Source of the DNA: Petunia secreta
Lineage: Eukaryota; Streptophyta; Magnoliopsida; Solanales; Solanaceae
Assembly: GCA_029990175.1 (NCBI GenBank)
Contig: JARKIP010000021.1
Location: 22,449,501-22,513,500, forward strand
DNA length: 64,000 nt
Direction of reading: 5' to 3'
Part shown: piece by piece, positions 32,324-44,424 of the stretch
Numbering within the stretch: the first letter of the stretch is position 1
How the letters are laid out: each line of letters starts with the position of its first letter
The notes under the pieces: model-generated
Databases searched by the model: none
The model's input: only the letters and a program-made list of their open reading frames with translations
Told to the model about the DNA's origin: nothing
Program-made: the position numbers and the translations under genes

Positions 32324-32708
32324 CTCCCTCCGTCCCAATTTATGTGGCACCATTTGATCAGGCACGGAGTTTAAGAAAATAGAGATTGACCTTGTTAAGT
32401 ATCAATTCTACCCTTGAAAATTGTTGGTAGGTTTAAAAGTATATAGGGCCCACCAAGGGTAAAATAGAGATGATACATTATGTAATTGTCAAATAAGGAA
32501 TCAGGCACGGAGTTTAAGAAAATAGAGATTGACCTTGTTAAGTATCAATTCTACCCTTCAAAATTGTTGGTAGGTTTAAAAGTATATAGGGCCCAACAAG
32601 GGTAAAATAGAGATGATACATTAAGTAATTGTCAAATAAAAAAATGTGCCACTTATTTTAGGACAAACAAAAAAGGAAATGGTGCCACATAAATTGAGAC
32701 GGAGGGAG
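32324..32708. mobile_element. Stowaway-like MITE (CTCCCTCCGT termini)
   Basis: Terminal inverted repeats CTCCCTCCGTCCCAATTTAT and its near-complement at the right end, flanked by TA on both sides (32322-32323 and 32709-32710). An internal block of about 143 bp, starting CAGGCACGGAGTTTAAG at 32359 and at 32502, is duplicated in tandem. Non-coding. Confidence 0.8.
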
Positions 32709-33009
32709 TAGTACTATTTTAGAATTAGAGTAAGTGTAAAATCCAGAGGTGGTCTTTAAACAAAACTCTGTTTCTATTCATTTTTACCAAAATAGTCTAC
32801 AAATTTATGTTAGGATTAAAGTAAATAATGGTAAAATCTTATGATTGGGACACGACTTATGAGCCACTTTTCCTAGAGAAGTGTCCATATTTAAGTGAGA
32901 TTTTCTATTATTCGATGATTTGGAATCGGGTGACAAACTCATATTTGGTATGAGTTCAACTCTGAATATTAATCTATGAGAAATTTAATATATATATTGA
33001 TGGTAGTTG

Positions 33010-33185
33010 ATTTTTTTTTGGTAAACTAGGGAACCGACAGCCGCTATCTTTTGGTTGCGCTTTGGATAAACCCCGTTCCTTATGCAATAGCTCGCAAATC
33101 ACACCTGAGATGTAAACCGCACTAAGAAAACTCTGTGCGATGAGCTCAAACTAAGAAGGCTGTTGGCGAGGGGAATCGATAACTT
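33010..33185 (-). mobile_element. Probable Au/SolS-type SINE
   Basis: Read on the minus strand: CGATTCCCCTCGCCAAC, GTTTGAGCTCATCGCAC, TTGCGAGCTATTGCATAAGG, GGGGTTTATCC, then ATAGCGGCTGTCGGTTCCC and an A-run. This order resembles the tRNA-related Au/SolS SINEs of nightshades, as I remember them. CGATTCCCC may be a decayed B box; the 5' A-box part is not evident. The remaining bases of 32710-33645 carry no gene, and 33390-33645 is F-box unit 3' flank. Confidence 0.5.
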
Positions 33186-33648
33186 GACTTCATTAAAAAT
33201 TTTAAGAGTAGAAGAGTCATCAAACATTTAACTTTTTAATATTATTCACCTTTATTAATAACTACTAGTTTTTTTATGAACGTGCAGCAAGTTAATATTG
33301 TTCCGGAATATTCAACCAATCAACATCTCACGTACATATGTAATAATAATACTAACATGATTTCTTGTGCTCTAGGTAAACAAGAAGGATTAGCCTGATT
33401 TTGGGGAGCTAGAAGAAGCTTTTTGCAGCAAGGATTTAAGATCAGTATAATGAAGCTAATTTGCAGCCACGGAATTGAAAGTCTGAAATTTAACTGCACT
33501 AGCTAATCTATAGTTAGTAGTAATTAGTATGAGCATTAGCAGAAAATTATTTAAGAGATGAGTTATATGTAAACGATAAAGCACTTGGGGTTCTGGCCCT
33601 TAGAGCTTAAATTGCCATCAAATAATCAAAATTAAAAGTTGGAACTTG

Positions 33649-34888
33649 TCAAGTACAAAGTTTGGACCCGCTTCCAGTGGCAATAGCAGGATTCAATGCA
33701 TCACAGTTTGGAGTAAAGTTTTCAAGGAAAGAATGGTTTTGGTATGTATGAAGACATGGTCTCCCATATTGCCAAGTTTCCTCAAAAGTTTTGAGCTGGA
33801 GATTGTAAGCAAACACTCCTCTCTGCTGCCAACTAATTATCAACTCCCCATTCAGTGTGCCAATAGGTTTCACATTTTGATTCTGAAGACCTGAATGTCT
33901 GAAGGGAAATGGCTTCATTTGAAGTATAATTGTCTCCCTTTGACTCCAATTATATTCTTCAAGCAGATCCCATACATGCATTGTTAGCTGATTTTTGGAA
34001 AAAGACAAGTCGCAAAATGACACAGAGCCTTCCTTGTCGAAGAGGTGCATATGAGAATGATATCTTTGTGTTTCACCAATATGACATCTGGTATGTCCTC
34101 CTGGATGAGATATTAGATGAAATTCCTCCTCTTTGATGTCAAATATTATGATAGTTGTTTCGCAAGAAGCATAAGTATAACAGTTCCTGAGAGGAAGATA
34201 TTCTACAGCCATCCAATAAATAACGTCTCTTTTGATTATAGCTGTGAAAGATTGAGGTACTAAATTAGGGGGTACGCTATTGGAAATCTTTTTCCCAGAA
34301 TCAAGGTTATTTGATGACAATGAGCTATGAGGAAGCAACTCGAATTGTGCACCATTATTTTTTCCTCCAAATATCCACAACAGGGCATAATATTCTTTCT
34401 TGAATTTATGGAAAAAGAGTGCACAAATAAGACTAATATTTAATTGGAAAGTAACTTGTTCTCTGGTGATAGGGTTGAAGATTATGTAATGCACATGTGT
34501 AGGGTACACTTTATATAATAGTAGCAGCCCATGGTAAGAAAATATTACGGGGTTTTCGACGTTAATCTTCACCTTTTTACTACTAATATTACACCTTATT
34601 CTTTTCTTGATCTTTCTCAGCATTCCATGGCTCTTTTCGACCCAATCATCATGAAATATTAATTCCAAATTCTTCTGGAAAACAATTGTAGGAACTGTTT
34701 AAATGCATGTGGTGAAAATTTGGTGTTGAGATTAAAGAGTTCCATTCTTTGGAGACTAGTTTGCAACGAAGTAGGTCTTCTGCTGGGAGTCTCTTTAGAA
34801 TATCGACCAATATGTCATTAGAAAGGAATATTTCACAATGATCCCTTGGAGAAGAAGAACTAGACAAGCAAGACCAAACCACCACCAT
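33649..34888 (-). pseudogene. F-box copy 3 (frameshifted)
   Basis: Start ATG at 34886-34888 (MVVVWSCLSSSSSPRDH). The F-box ILVDILKRLPAEDLLRCKLV is followed by KEWNSLISTPNFHHMHLN. Compared with copy 1 about 14 bp are missing right after HMHLN (about 34698), shifting the frame. The downstream frame then stays open for over 300 codons with YHGLLLLYKVYP, IFNPITREQVTFQL, IIKRDVIYWMAVEY, IIIFDIKEEEFHLISHP, LTMHVWDLLEEYNW and PIGTLNGELIISW. An extra A near 33788 shifts the C-terminus. A protein without the F-box could still be read from a later start, but a pseudogene is likelier. It lacks the long hydrophobic leader. Confidence 0.8.
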
Positions 34889-34947
34889 GATATTGAAAAC
34901 TATTTGATCAAACAAGTGATATGGGATAAGACTTGTGAGGATCTGTC

Positions 34948-34956
34948 TATATATAA
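34948..34956 (-). promoter_or_regulatory. Possible TATA box of F-box copy 3
   Basis: TTATATATA on the minus strand, 60 bp upstream of the ATG of copy 3. Confidence 0.35.
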
Positions 34957-35035
34957 GGATTGTCCAATACCCCAAATTATAGTAAAGAACGTTGGAAAGG
35001 GAGTACTTTTGATAACAAGTAGAACTAGGAAATAC

Positions 35036-35586
35036 TTAAGGGTCGTTTGGTTCCCCTCATTAAACATTAATACGCGCGCAAAACTCTGCGTTAATTTAGC
35101 GCAGCGTTTGGTTGGTTTTCTGTGAAAATTTAATACCCGCATAAAATTAGTGCAACATTTGGTTGCGTTTTTGTATATTCCGCATTATTAATACCCGCAT
35201 TATTAATGCGGGAATCTATGTATTATTTTATGCGGGTAGAAGGTGGTATTAATAATGTGGGTATTAATAATGCAGGTATTAAAATTTAAAATGACAAAAT
35301 TAACCCCCGTAATAATAAGGATATTTTAAAATTTTATTTAAGGAATAAATAAATATTTTAAATAATAATATTTTTTTGTTAATTTGTAATTTATCAGTGA
35401 TTCAACAAATAATCCCTACGTTATAATATATGCGTGGCTAATACCCATATTATTAAACCCCACATAACTAATACCCGCATTATCAATACCCACATTATTA
35501 ACACATTATTAATACCCACATTACTAATACCCGCATTAATAGTTAATACCCGCGTAAAAGCAAACCCAAACCGAACGACCCCTTAA
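35036..35586. mobile_element. MITE with TTAAGGGTCGTTTGGTT termini
   Basis: The left end CTTAAGGGTCGTTTGGTTC pairs with the right end ACCGAACGACCCCTTAAAG. The interior is rich in AATACCCGCATTATTAAT on one side and its reverse complement on the other. It is non-coding. The superfamily (hAT or PIF/Harbinger) is not settled because the target duplication is ambiguous. Confidence 0.6.
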
Positions 35587-35589
35587 AGT

Positions 35590-37608
35590 AGTACTATCTA
35601 GTTAGAGTACAACAAGGATTTTATTTTATTTTAACATTTTTATTAGCATAGGTCGATAGGGAAAGAGGACTGAGAAAGGGGTATAGGGATTCGAACCCCA
35701 GCCAACAAGGCAAAAGTTTGGAATGTCCTAAATCCCTGTACAACTAGGATTCAGCTTATCCTATTTTTTTTTTTTTAATGATTTGCAGTATTATCTCTTT
35801 ATTTCTTGCAAAATAGGAATAATATTAAAGACATAATTTCAGAACAGAATAATATTGTGAATATTTTCAGTTCTTGTTTAATACAACCACTAGAACAGAA
35901 TAATATTGTGAACATATAGAACTAAGTCTGCAGCAATGGAATTGAACGAGTCTGAAATTTACCAATAAAACAGAAAAGTATTTAAGAAACAAGTTATACT
36001 GTAAACAAGAAAATGTGGGGTTCTGCCTCACGAGCTTAAATTGCTATGTATCATCAAACTTTAAAACCAGGAACGTGTCAAGTTCAAATTTTGAGGCTAG
36101 ATAGCTACTACTTCTTAGGGTGCTAAACAAGAAACATGTTGCAATGTTTAGAAGAATATTCCTAGTTGGCTAGTTAAAAATACGGATGTCCTCGGTATGG
36201 CTGTAGAAACTCTAGAAAAATTTCATGGAAATTTCCTGAAGTTTAGTTCAATTACAAGAAAACTTCCTCAACTTAAAAAATCATGAAGTTCAAGAAAAAA
36301 TCCTCAAGTTTATCCTAGACTTTGAACTATAGGGCATTAATTCCTATTCCCAAGTGTAAGTGGGCTCTTGAACACCATATTAGACATATTTTTAACATAC
36401 CTAGTTTTGCGGGTGAACCATGGGTTCACATGAACCGCAAGTTATATCGAAGATCCGCCCCTGGCTGAGGCTGTGGCGGAGCTACTACCAGGGAAAAGGA
36501 TTAGTTAAACACCTTTTGCTGGAAAATTATACTACAATGCATAGGTTAGGAGACTACAGTTGTTTCAGTAGCAGAATATAGTTTTTTTAGTGCATACGAA
36601 TGCACCCACGGTGATGGATAGTATGCTCAAATGTCGAATCAGCAAATCCCGGGTTTGAATCAGCTTAATTCAAACTGTTTTCCACAAAATGCAACAGATT
36701 TTAAACAAAATTTAAAGGGTCAATTTCAGTTCTTGAACATTAGTTTCTCTGCAATGGTCTTCTCTGCTGGCTATCAATTTTATTTACATGTAGTTCGTAA
36801 TTAAGTTCATCTAACTTACTCTTCTTTTCTCTATGCGCAGTGATGCCAACTGTTTAGAAGAAACTTGTTATTCTTAGAGCAAGTGATTTTAGGAAAACCT
36901 GTACTAATAATTTCTCAATATAATCTTGGCAGCACAATGCTAAATCTGTTTGTTTCCGGCTAACTCTGAAATTCATAGCTAATAAAGTTGTCAAGTTGTA
37001 AAAATAGTGTGCTTGTACGAGCTTCCAAGTAATATTCATCGGATAAATCCTGTTTCTCTCTCTTATTTTGCTCTTGAAATTCGTCATTTCAAATTTGTTC
37101 TAACTTGTTTTGGTTGGGAAGGATACATGCTTCAACTTCTAAGTTTTTGCAGCAAGGACTTAAGATCAGTGAAAATGAAGCTAAAGCGTTTACTTATAAT
37201 TATCTCTTTATCTCACTTCAGCGCCCACGACTTCAATAAGAATCATCCAACTCAAAGGGAATCTGAAAGTTCACTGATGCTAAATGAACTGTAATAATTT
37301 CAGAAACTTATTGAACATGATTGATACTCAGGTACATCAGTTCTTGTATAACATATTAACCGCTGGAGCAGAATAGCATTTGTGAAAATATAGAGCAACT
37401 AACTTTGCAGCCAAGGAATTGGAAGAATCTGAAATTTAACTGCATTAGCTGAAGCGTAATATAACCACTAGAACAGAAAGGTACTTAAGAATTAAGATGC
37501 AAGCTAGTAATATGTAAGCATTACAATGGTGTGATTCTCGCTCTCGAGCTTAAATTGCTATAGTAACATCAAATTGGAACCTGTCAAGTTCAAATATCAG
37601 ACCTGCCT
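35590..37608. other. Intergenic DNA with F-box unit flanks
   Basis: No credible gene. 35860-36100 and 37110-37608 match F-box unit 3' flanks (compare 5280-5870). 36620-36910 matches 46990-47280 (CAAAATGCAACAGATTTTA, TCTCTGCTGGC, GCAGTGATGCCAACTG). The rest is A/T-rich without visible structure. Confidence 0.55.
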
Positions 37609-38885
37609 CTAGTGCCACAAGCCCGGATCCAATGCATCACAGTTTTGGGCTTTTTGGAGCAAACTTTTCAAAGAAAGAATGGTTTTGGTATGAATGAAAA
37701 GACAGCTGTTCCAGTCATGATACTTTAGCTTCCTCAAAGTTTTGAGCTGTAGATTGTAAGCAAACACTCCTTTCTTATTATACCAATTGATTATCAACTC
37801 CCCATCTAGTGTGCCAATGGGTACTATATGTGTTCTCCAATCTGAATATGTAAAGGGAATATATGGCTTCATTTCAAGTGTAATTGTCTCCCTTGGACTC
37901 CAACTATATTCTTCAAGCAGATCCCATATATGCATTGTTACCTTATTATTTTCAATAAAAGAGAAGTCGCATATTGACACAAAGGCCTTCCATTTCAAAG
38001 AGGTGCATACGATAATGGCCTCCCCAATATTTACATCTGGTACGACCTCCAGGATGAGATATTAGATGAAATTCCTCTTCTTTTATGTCAAATATTATGA
38101 TTTCTGTTTCGCAAGAAGCAGGAGTAATCTTTAGAGGATACTGTTCTCCAGCCATCCAATAAATAGCATCTCTTTGGATTATAGGAGAAGTCCAAGGTAC
38201 TATATTAGGGACACTAATGGAAACCTTTTTCCCAGAATCATGATTATTTGATATCAATGAGCTAAGAGTAAGCAAATTCCATTCTACAACATGATTTTCT
38301 TGTTCATAATTAAGATACTTTCCATACCAAAGCATAATATTCTTTGGCGTGGATGGAAAAAGAATGCAGAAATTGGACCTTCAAATTGGAACGTAACCTG
38401 TTCTCTAGTGATAGAGTTGAAGATTGTGTGAGGTCCATGATTACGTGCAAATAACATCAACCCATGATAAAAACAGTTGATATTGTAAAACCGTGAATTC
38501 GAATGATATTTGATTTCATTCTTCATGTTTTTACTACTACCGATAATACACCTTACACTTTTCTTGACATTTCTTAGAATTCCAATGCTGTCCTCGAGAA
38601 AAAATATTTCAAACTTCTTCTGAAATTAGTTTACAAGCTGGACAGCAATTGTAGGAACTGCACCACCATAGTTTAGATGCATGTGGTTGGAAATTTGGTG
38701 TTGAAATTAATGAGTTCCATTCTCTGGAGGACGTCTTCTGCTGGTAGTCTCTTCAGAATATCGACCTCATTTGAGAAGGGTTTACAATGATCTCTTGGAG
38801 AAGAACAAGAAGATAAGAAAGACTTTACCACCGCCAAGATACCTACCAAAAAAATAAAAACAAAAACAAATGCAAAATCCACCAT
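37609..38885 (-). pseudogene. F-box copy 4 (frameshifted; hydrophobic leader present)
   Basis: Start ATG at 38883-38885. Leader FAFVFVFIFLVGILAVV, then SSPRDHCKPFSN and a damaged F-box (VDILKRLPAEDVLQ, several codons lost). The rest follows in at least four frames: FYNINCFYHGLMLFARN, FNSITREQVTFQFEGPISAF, IIQRDAIYWMAGEQ, IIIFDIKEEEFHLISHP, VTMHIWDLLEEYSW, PIGTLDGELIINW, ending DALDPGLWH. Closest relative in the window is copy 1, in both leader and flanks. The copia element sits 187 bp upstream of its ATG, separating it from most of its original 5' flank. Confidence 0.8.
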
Positions 38886-39071
38886 AATATTGAAACTGTT
38901 TGATCAAAGGAAATACGTCAAGGGACAAATTTTTGTGCATACATAAAGGACTATTTAAAGAGGAAAGAGCAGAGCAATGTTGAACAGTGAATAATATACA
39001 GGATATAAAGTGCTACCCAGAGTATTAATATACATAGAGTTTTAAATGATATAAACTAGGATAACAGAAAT

Positions 39072-39797
39072 TGTTATATGTCTGCACTTTCGATAATGAC
39101 AAAAAATAGAAATAGATGAAGTAGAAAAATTTCAACCGAACAGTATACACTGCATGTCCTTAAGAAATCTAATTCCCTCACAGTTACCCAAGGTTTGTGG
39201 ATTAATTTCTCCCAAGATAGAATGGAATTATCCTCACTGTGATAACGGTAATTCAAATCACAGTGAACAGCGAACTCAAATAATGGTAGCAAATCACACT
39301 GACTCAGAACTTACTTTTGTTTTGAAAACAAATGCAAAAAGTAATGTGTGAGAGAGAGAGAGTATGAAATTTTTGGATGAACAAAATGAGGCAAAATGCC
39401 TCTCTATTTATAGCCACAAGATTTGGAGTGAAAAGACATAAAGGTGTCTTTTCATTTTGGTGAAGTGGCTGTTCATGAAAGACATCCTTCAAGATGACTG
39501 TTCAATGAAAAGGGGTCGTTTCATTTTGGTGAAATGACTGTTCATGAAAGGCAACCTTCAAAGTGGCTGTTCAATGAAAAAGTACCTTTTCATTGAAATA
39601 ACGTTACAGCTTTGGAAACTTTGGAATGTTTGCATAAGTATTCCACTCTTTAATTCCGTTACGAAAACGGCCCCAAATCAAATATTAATATATAATATTA
39701 ATATTTAATAAATAAATATTAATATAAATATTAATCTTTAATAAATATTCCCTTCATTTCCCATTCACACCATTTTACCTTCTTTCCAAACCCAACA
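39072..39797 (-). repeat. 3' LTR of the copia element
   Basis: 726 bp. It contains a TATA-like CTATAAATAG on the minus strand near 39405-39415 and a short (AG)n. It pairs with 44758-46533. Confidence 0.88.
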
Positions 39798-40392
39798 ATC
39801 CCCCACATGAATGGGGAATGACTATATGAAGAAAACATGCAGAAAACTGTGTGATTTGCCAGTAAGAATTAATTGCATCTGGATAAGTGGGGTTTCCCTT
39901 TGAACTTTTCGTAGTGAACATATATCGGATATACTCGGTCAATCGGTAGATTTGATATCTTTGAACCGTCGAACTTTGGTGTATACCTAGACGACGTATG
40001 TCGCACAATTAATCCTTGACAATTTTTTGTTCTCATTGTTGTGTTCGTTTCAGCCATGAACATCGCCTGGTTCATGAGTGCGTAGAGAATTGGCCTTACA
40101 GAATTCTCCTTGAAGCGACTTCCACTTCACACTCACATAGGTGATTTCTAAACGTGTAATCCCGTAGATCTACACTGTTTGACAAACCCCGTATCAAACT
40201 TAGATAATCATTAAAAAAACGTCTTTAACGTTTTATCCTTGGTACTAAACATTGTCTTATTAAGAGGATGGGTTGAATTGTTTGACAATGTTGGAGCGGT
40301 CGTACACAACTTTATTTGAGCTCCTTGAACCTAGATCTTGGGATCTCCAGTCTTCTAGGTAGAGTTACCGCCATGACGACTTGTCCTCGGCA

Positions 40393-42850
40393 TCATCTCT
40401 CAACATCATCTCTAGTTAAACCTTTAATAAGTGGATCCGATACATTATCCTTTGACATAACATAATCAATTGTGATAATTCCTCTAGAGATAATTTATCT
40501 AATGGTTTTATGTCTTCGTCGTATATAAGGATTTTTACCATTATACATAAGGCTCCCAGCCCTCGATATTGCCGATTGACTATCGCAATGTATACATATA
40601 GGTGTCAACGGCCTAGGACAAAATGGAATGTCTTCCAAGAAGTTTCGGAGCCATTCAGCTTCTTCACCGGCTTTGTCCAAAGCTATGAACTCAGCCTCCA
40701 TTGTAGAGCGAGCAAGCAAGGTTTGTTTGGATGATTTCCAAGTTACCGCTCCTTCACCTATTGTGAAAATATATCCACTTGTGAATTTTGATTCTTTTGA
40801 GCCGGTGATCCAATTTGCATCACAATATCCCTCTATAACAGCGGGATACTTGTCATAGTGCAAAGCATAGTCTTGGGTATACTCCAAATAACCCAAAACT
40901 CGTGTTATAGCCATCTAGTGATTTTGTCCAGGATTACTTGTGTATCGACTCAGTTTACTTATAGCACAAGCTATATCTGGTCGTGTACAATTCATGATGT
41001 ACATTAGACTTCCCAACACTCTAGCGTAGTCTCGTTGAGACGTGCTTTGTCCTTTATTCTTTGTAAAGGCAAGATTAACATCAATTGGAGTCTTTGATGT
41101 TTTGAAGTCTAAATACTTGAATTTTTCCAGGACATTTCTGATGTAATGAGACTGAGATAATGCCAAACCTTGAGGAGTTTTGTGAATTTTAATACCCAAG
41201 ATTAAATAGCAATTCCCAAGTCTTTCATATCAAACTTGCTAGTTAGCGTACGCTTAGTAGCATTGATGTCAACAATATCTTTACTCATTATTAACATGTC
41301 ATCCACATATAGACAAACAATGACTATATGATTTGGAGTGTTCTTAATGTAAACACATTTATCACACTCATTAATTTGGAAGCCATTTGACAACATTGTA
41401 CTGTCAAATTTCGCATGCCATTGTTTAGGTGCTTGTTTTAGTCCATAAAGAGACTTAACAAGTCGACATACCTTCTTTTCTTTCCCAGGAACCACGAACC
41501 CTTCAGGTTGTTCTATGTAGATTTCTTCCTCCAAATCTCCATTTAAGAAGGCTGTCTTTACATCCATTTGATGGATTTGAAGATCATACACGGCGGCCAA
41601 AGCTATTAGCATTCGTATGGATGTAATTCTGCTTACCAGAGAGTATGTATCAAAATAATCAAGGCCCTCTTTTTGTCTATAACCTTTAACGACCAGTCTA
41701 GCCTTGTATTTGTCAATAGCACCATCAGCTTTCATTTTCCTTTTGAAAATCCATTTGTAACCTAAAGGTTTGTTCCCAGGAGGAAGATCAACCAACTCCC
41801 ATGTATGGTTGCTTAAAATGGATTATATCTCACTATTGACTGCCTCTTTCCAATATGGAGACTCTGAAGAAGCCATTGCTTCTTTATAAGTTTGAGGCTC
41901 ATTTTCCAATAGGAAAGTCATAAAATCTGGTCCAAAAGAAGTAGACGTCCTTTGACGTTTACTACGTCTTGGATTATCATTATTTGGCATACTTCCTTTT
42001 GTACCTTCTCTTGGTCGTTTCGTACTGACACTTGACGATTCATATTCACTTTTATACGGATATATATTCTCAAAGAATTCAACATTATCTGATTCCATAA
42101 CCATATTAACATGAATGTCAGAATTTTCTGATTTATAAACCAGAAAACGATATACCTTACTATTCTTGGCATATCCTATGAAAACACAATCAACGGTTTT
42201 TGTACCTATCTTTTCCCTTTTAGGTTTAGGAACTTGTACCTTTGCCAAACACCCCCACACTTTGAGGTAATTCAAGCTTGGCTTTCTTCCCTTCTACTTT
42301 TCATATGGAATGGATTGTATTTTGCTGTGGGGTACACGATTAAGTATTCGACTAGCTGTAAGAATAGCTTCCCCCATAAATTCTGGGGTAAACCCAAACT
42401 TATCAACAAGGCATTCATCATCTCCTTTAAAGTTCTATTTTTCTTTTCCGCAATCCCATTAGATTGTGGCGTGTAAGAGGCTGTAGTTTGGTGAATAATG
42501 CCATATTCCAAACATATTTGTTCAAAAGGAGATTCGTATTCACCGCCCCTATCACTTTTTATCATTTTTATTCTTTTGTTATGTTGTGTTTCAACTTCAC
42601 TTTTGTATTGCTTGAATGCATCTATAGCCTCATCTTTACTACTAAGTAAATAAACGTAGCAGTAACGAGTGCTATCGTCAATAAAAGTTCTGAAATACTT
42701 CTTTCCACCGCGAGATGGTATTGACTTCATATCACAAATATCCGTATGAATTAAGTCTAAAGGTTCGGAATTCCTTTCAAGTGATTTGTAAGGATGTTTC
42801 GCAAATTTAGACGGAACACATATTTGACATTTTGATTTATCACATCAAAT
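40393..42850 (-). pseudogene. copia pol: integrase, reverse transcriptase, RNase H
   Basis: Integrase: KYFRTFIDDSTRYCYVYLLS, KSDRGGEY and SNGIAEKKNRTLKEMM give the D, D, E residues. Reverse transcriptase: LGYKWIFKRK, HQMDVKTAFLNGDLEEEIY and the YVDD box (CLYVDDMLIMSK). RNase H: EGYCDANWITG and ARSTMEAEFIAL. The end IDYVMSKDNVSDPLIKGL reaches a TGA at 40393. Breaks: a frameshift near 42845, a frameshift and TAG near 42290, a TAA near 41823, a 1-bp loss near 41200, TGG to TAG at 40915-40917, and CAA to TAA near 40495. Not functional. Confidence 0.88.
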
Positions 42851-44424
42851 TGAGGCAATACTTCCATATTTATCATTTTCCGCAAGGTTTTATAATTAAC
42901 ATGTCCCAAACGTGCATGCCATAATTCATTTGACTCAAGTAAGTAAGAAGAAGCTTGAACTTTATTATTGATAGAAACAGTCATTACATCCAGCTTGAAA
43001 AGGCCCTCACATAGGTAGCCTTTTCTTACAAAACTATCATTCTTAGTTAATACAACCTTGTCAGCAACAAAAACACACTTAAACCCGTACTTGACGAGAA
43101 GTGAAGCTGACACTAAGTTCTTACGTATTTCTGGAACGTGAAGAACATTGTTGAGAGTCACAACCTTGCCCGAGGTCCTTTTTAGGCCTATCTTACCATA
43201 ACCTTCAATCTTTGATGTTGCAGAATTTCCCATGAAGAGTGTCTCATTAGGTCCAGCGGGAGCATAGCCAGTAAACGCATCTTTATTTGCACAAACATGG
43301 CGGGTGGCTCCAGAATCAATCCACCATTCTTTGGGATTTCCTACCAAGTTACACTCAGAAATCATTGCACAAAGATCCATCTCTTGCACTCCTTGGGAAA
43401 TAGTATCTTCTACCATGTTTGTTTGACCTTTATTTTTGGCATTCTTTGGGGCACGGCAGTCTACAGCCTTGTGTCCATATTTGTCACAGCTGCAACAATT
43501 GCTCTTGAATTTCTTCTTTTTCGGCTGATTGTTTGGTCCAGAAGGTTTCTTCCTTTTGTTGTTCTTTGGTGCATCATTTGTCTCAACGATATTTGCTCCC
43601 GTTACTGTTGAACTTCCACGAGCAACCTTCTTCTCCGCAATCTTGTTGTCTTCCTCGATCCTCAAATGAACAATGAGATCTTCGAGTGACATCTCCTTGC
43701 GCTTGTGTTTCAAGTAATTCTTAAAGTCTTTCCACAAAGGTGGTAACTTTTCAATTACCGCAGCCACTTGAAACGCGTCATTGATGACCAAACCTTCAAT
43801 GAGAAATTTATTATTAATAGGATAATTAATACTTCTAATATAAGTATTAATTTGGATCATACCTTCAGCAATGAGATCATGAATGATCACTTGCAACTCT
43901 TGGACTCGACTTATGACAGTTTTACTGTCCACCATCTTAAAGTCCAGAAATTTGGCGGCTACAAATTTCTTCATCCCAACATCTTCAGTTTTGTACTTCT
44001 TTTCAAGAGCAAGCCAAAGCTCCTTCAAAGTTGCAGCAGTACTGTAGACATTGTATAAGTCGTCCTCCAGTCCATTCAGAATGTAGTTTTTACATAGAAA
44101 ATCAGAATACTTCCATGCCTCAATAACAATGAAATGTTCATTTTCAGGAGTGTCGTCTGCCGGGACAGGAACATCCTCCTTAATGAATCGTTGCAAACTC
44201 AGCGTGGTCATATAAAAGAACATCTTTTGCGGCCACCTTTTGAAGTCAATCTCGCCAAACTTTCCCGGCTTTTCAGCCGGTGCTGGCGCAGGGGCCGGTG
44301 CAGGTGCAGGTGCAGGGCGGTTGGAGCTTGCACCAATAGAAGCATTTGGTGTACCAGAAACACTGTTGTTATTTTCTGTGTTCGTCATTATTCTGTAAAA
44401 AAAAAGTAACACAGTCAGATTCAA
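42757..44424 (-). CDS. copia gag-protease ORF (open, 555 codons)
   Basis: Open frame; the likely start is the ATG at about 44388 (MTNTENNNSVSGTPN), since codons before it are leader. An Ala/Pro repeat precedes the gag domain (FGEIDFKRWPQKMFFYMTTL, LKELWLALEKKYKTED). A basic stretch leads to the zinc knuckle CCSCDKYGHKAVDC. Protease: WWIDSGATRHVC (D-S-G). Then the pre-integrase motif LWHARLGHVNYKTLRKM. The last 30 or so codons are out of frame because of a shift near 42845. Gag and protease are intact as read, so particle proteins could in principle be made, but pol is broken. Confidence 0.85.
   Translation of the reverse strand: MNLTVLLFFYRIMTNTENNNSVSGTPNASIGASSNRPAPAPAPAPAPAPAEKPGKFGEIDFKRWPQKMFFYMTTLSLQRFIKEDVPVPADDTPENEHFIVIEAWKYSDFLCKNYILNGLEDDLYNVYSTAATLKELWLALEKKYKTEDVGMKKFVAAKFLDFKMVDSKTVISRVQELQVIIHDLIAEGMIQINTYIRSINYPINNKFLIEGLVINDAFQVAAVIEKLPPLWKDFKNYLKHKRKEMSLEDLIVHLRIEEDNKIAEKKVARGSSTVTGANIVETNDAPKNNKRKKPSGPNNQPKKKKFKSNCCSCDKYGHKAVDCRAPKNAKNKGQTNMVEDTISQGVQEMDLCAMISECNLVGNPKEWWIDSGATRHVCANKDAFTGYAPAGPNETLFMGNSATSKIEGYGKIGLKRTSGKVVTLNNVLHVPEIRKNLVSASLLVKYGFKCVFVADKVVLTKNDSFVRKGYLCEGLFKLDVMTVSINNKVQASSYLLESNELWHARLGHVNYKTLRKMINMEVLPQFDVINQNVKYVFRLNLRNILTNHLKGIPNL

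Noticed and set aside
35660..35760. Possible tRNA or SINE B box (GGGATTCGAACCCC)
   Set aside because: No cloverleaf or A box could be fitted around it, and the sequence is common in plant repeats.
39775..40075. Short minus-strand ORFs between copia RNase H and the 3' LTR
   Set aside because: They lie after the pol stop at 40393, overlap the LTR border and carry no motif; this is ordinary 3' non-coding sequence.
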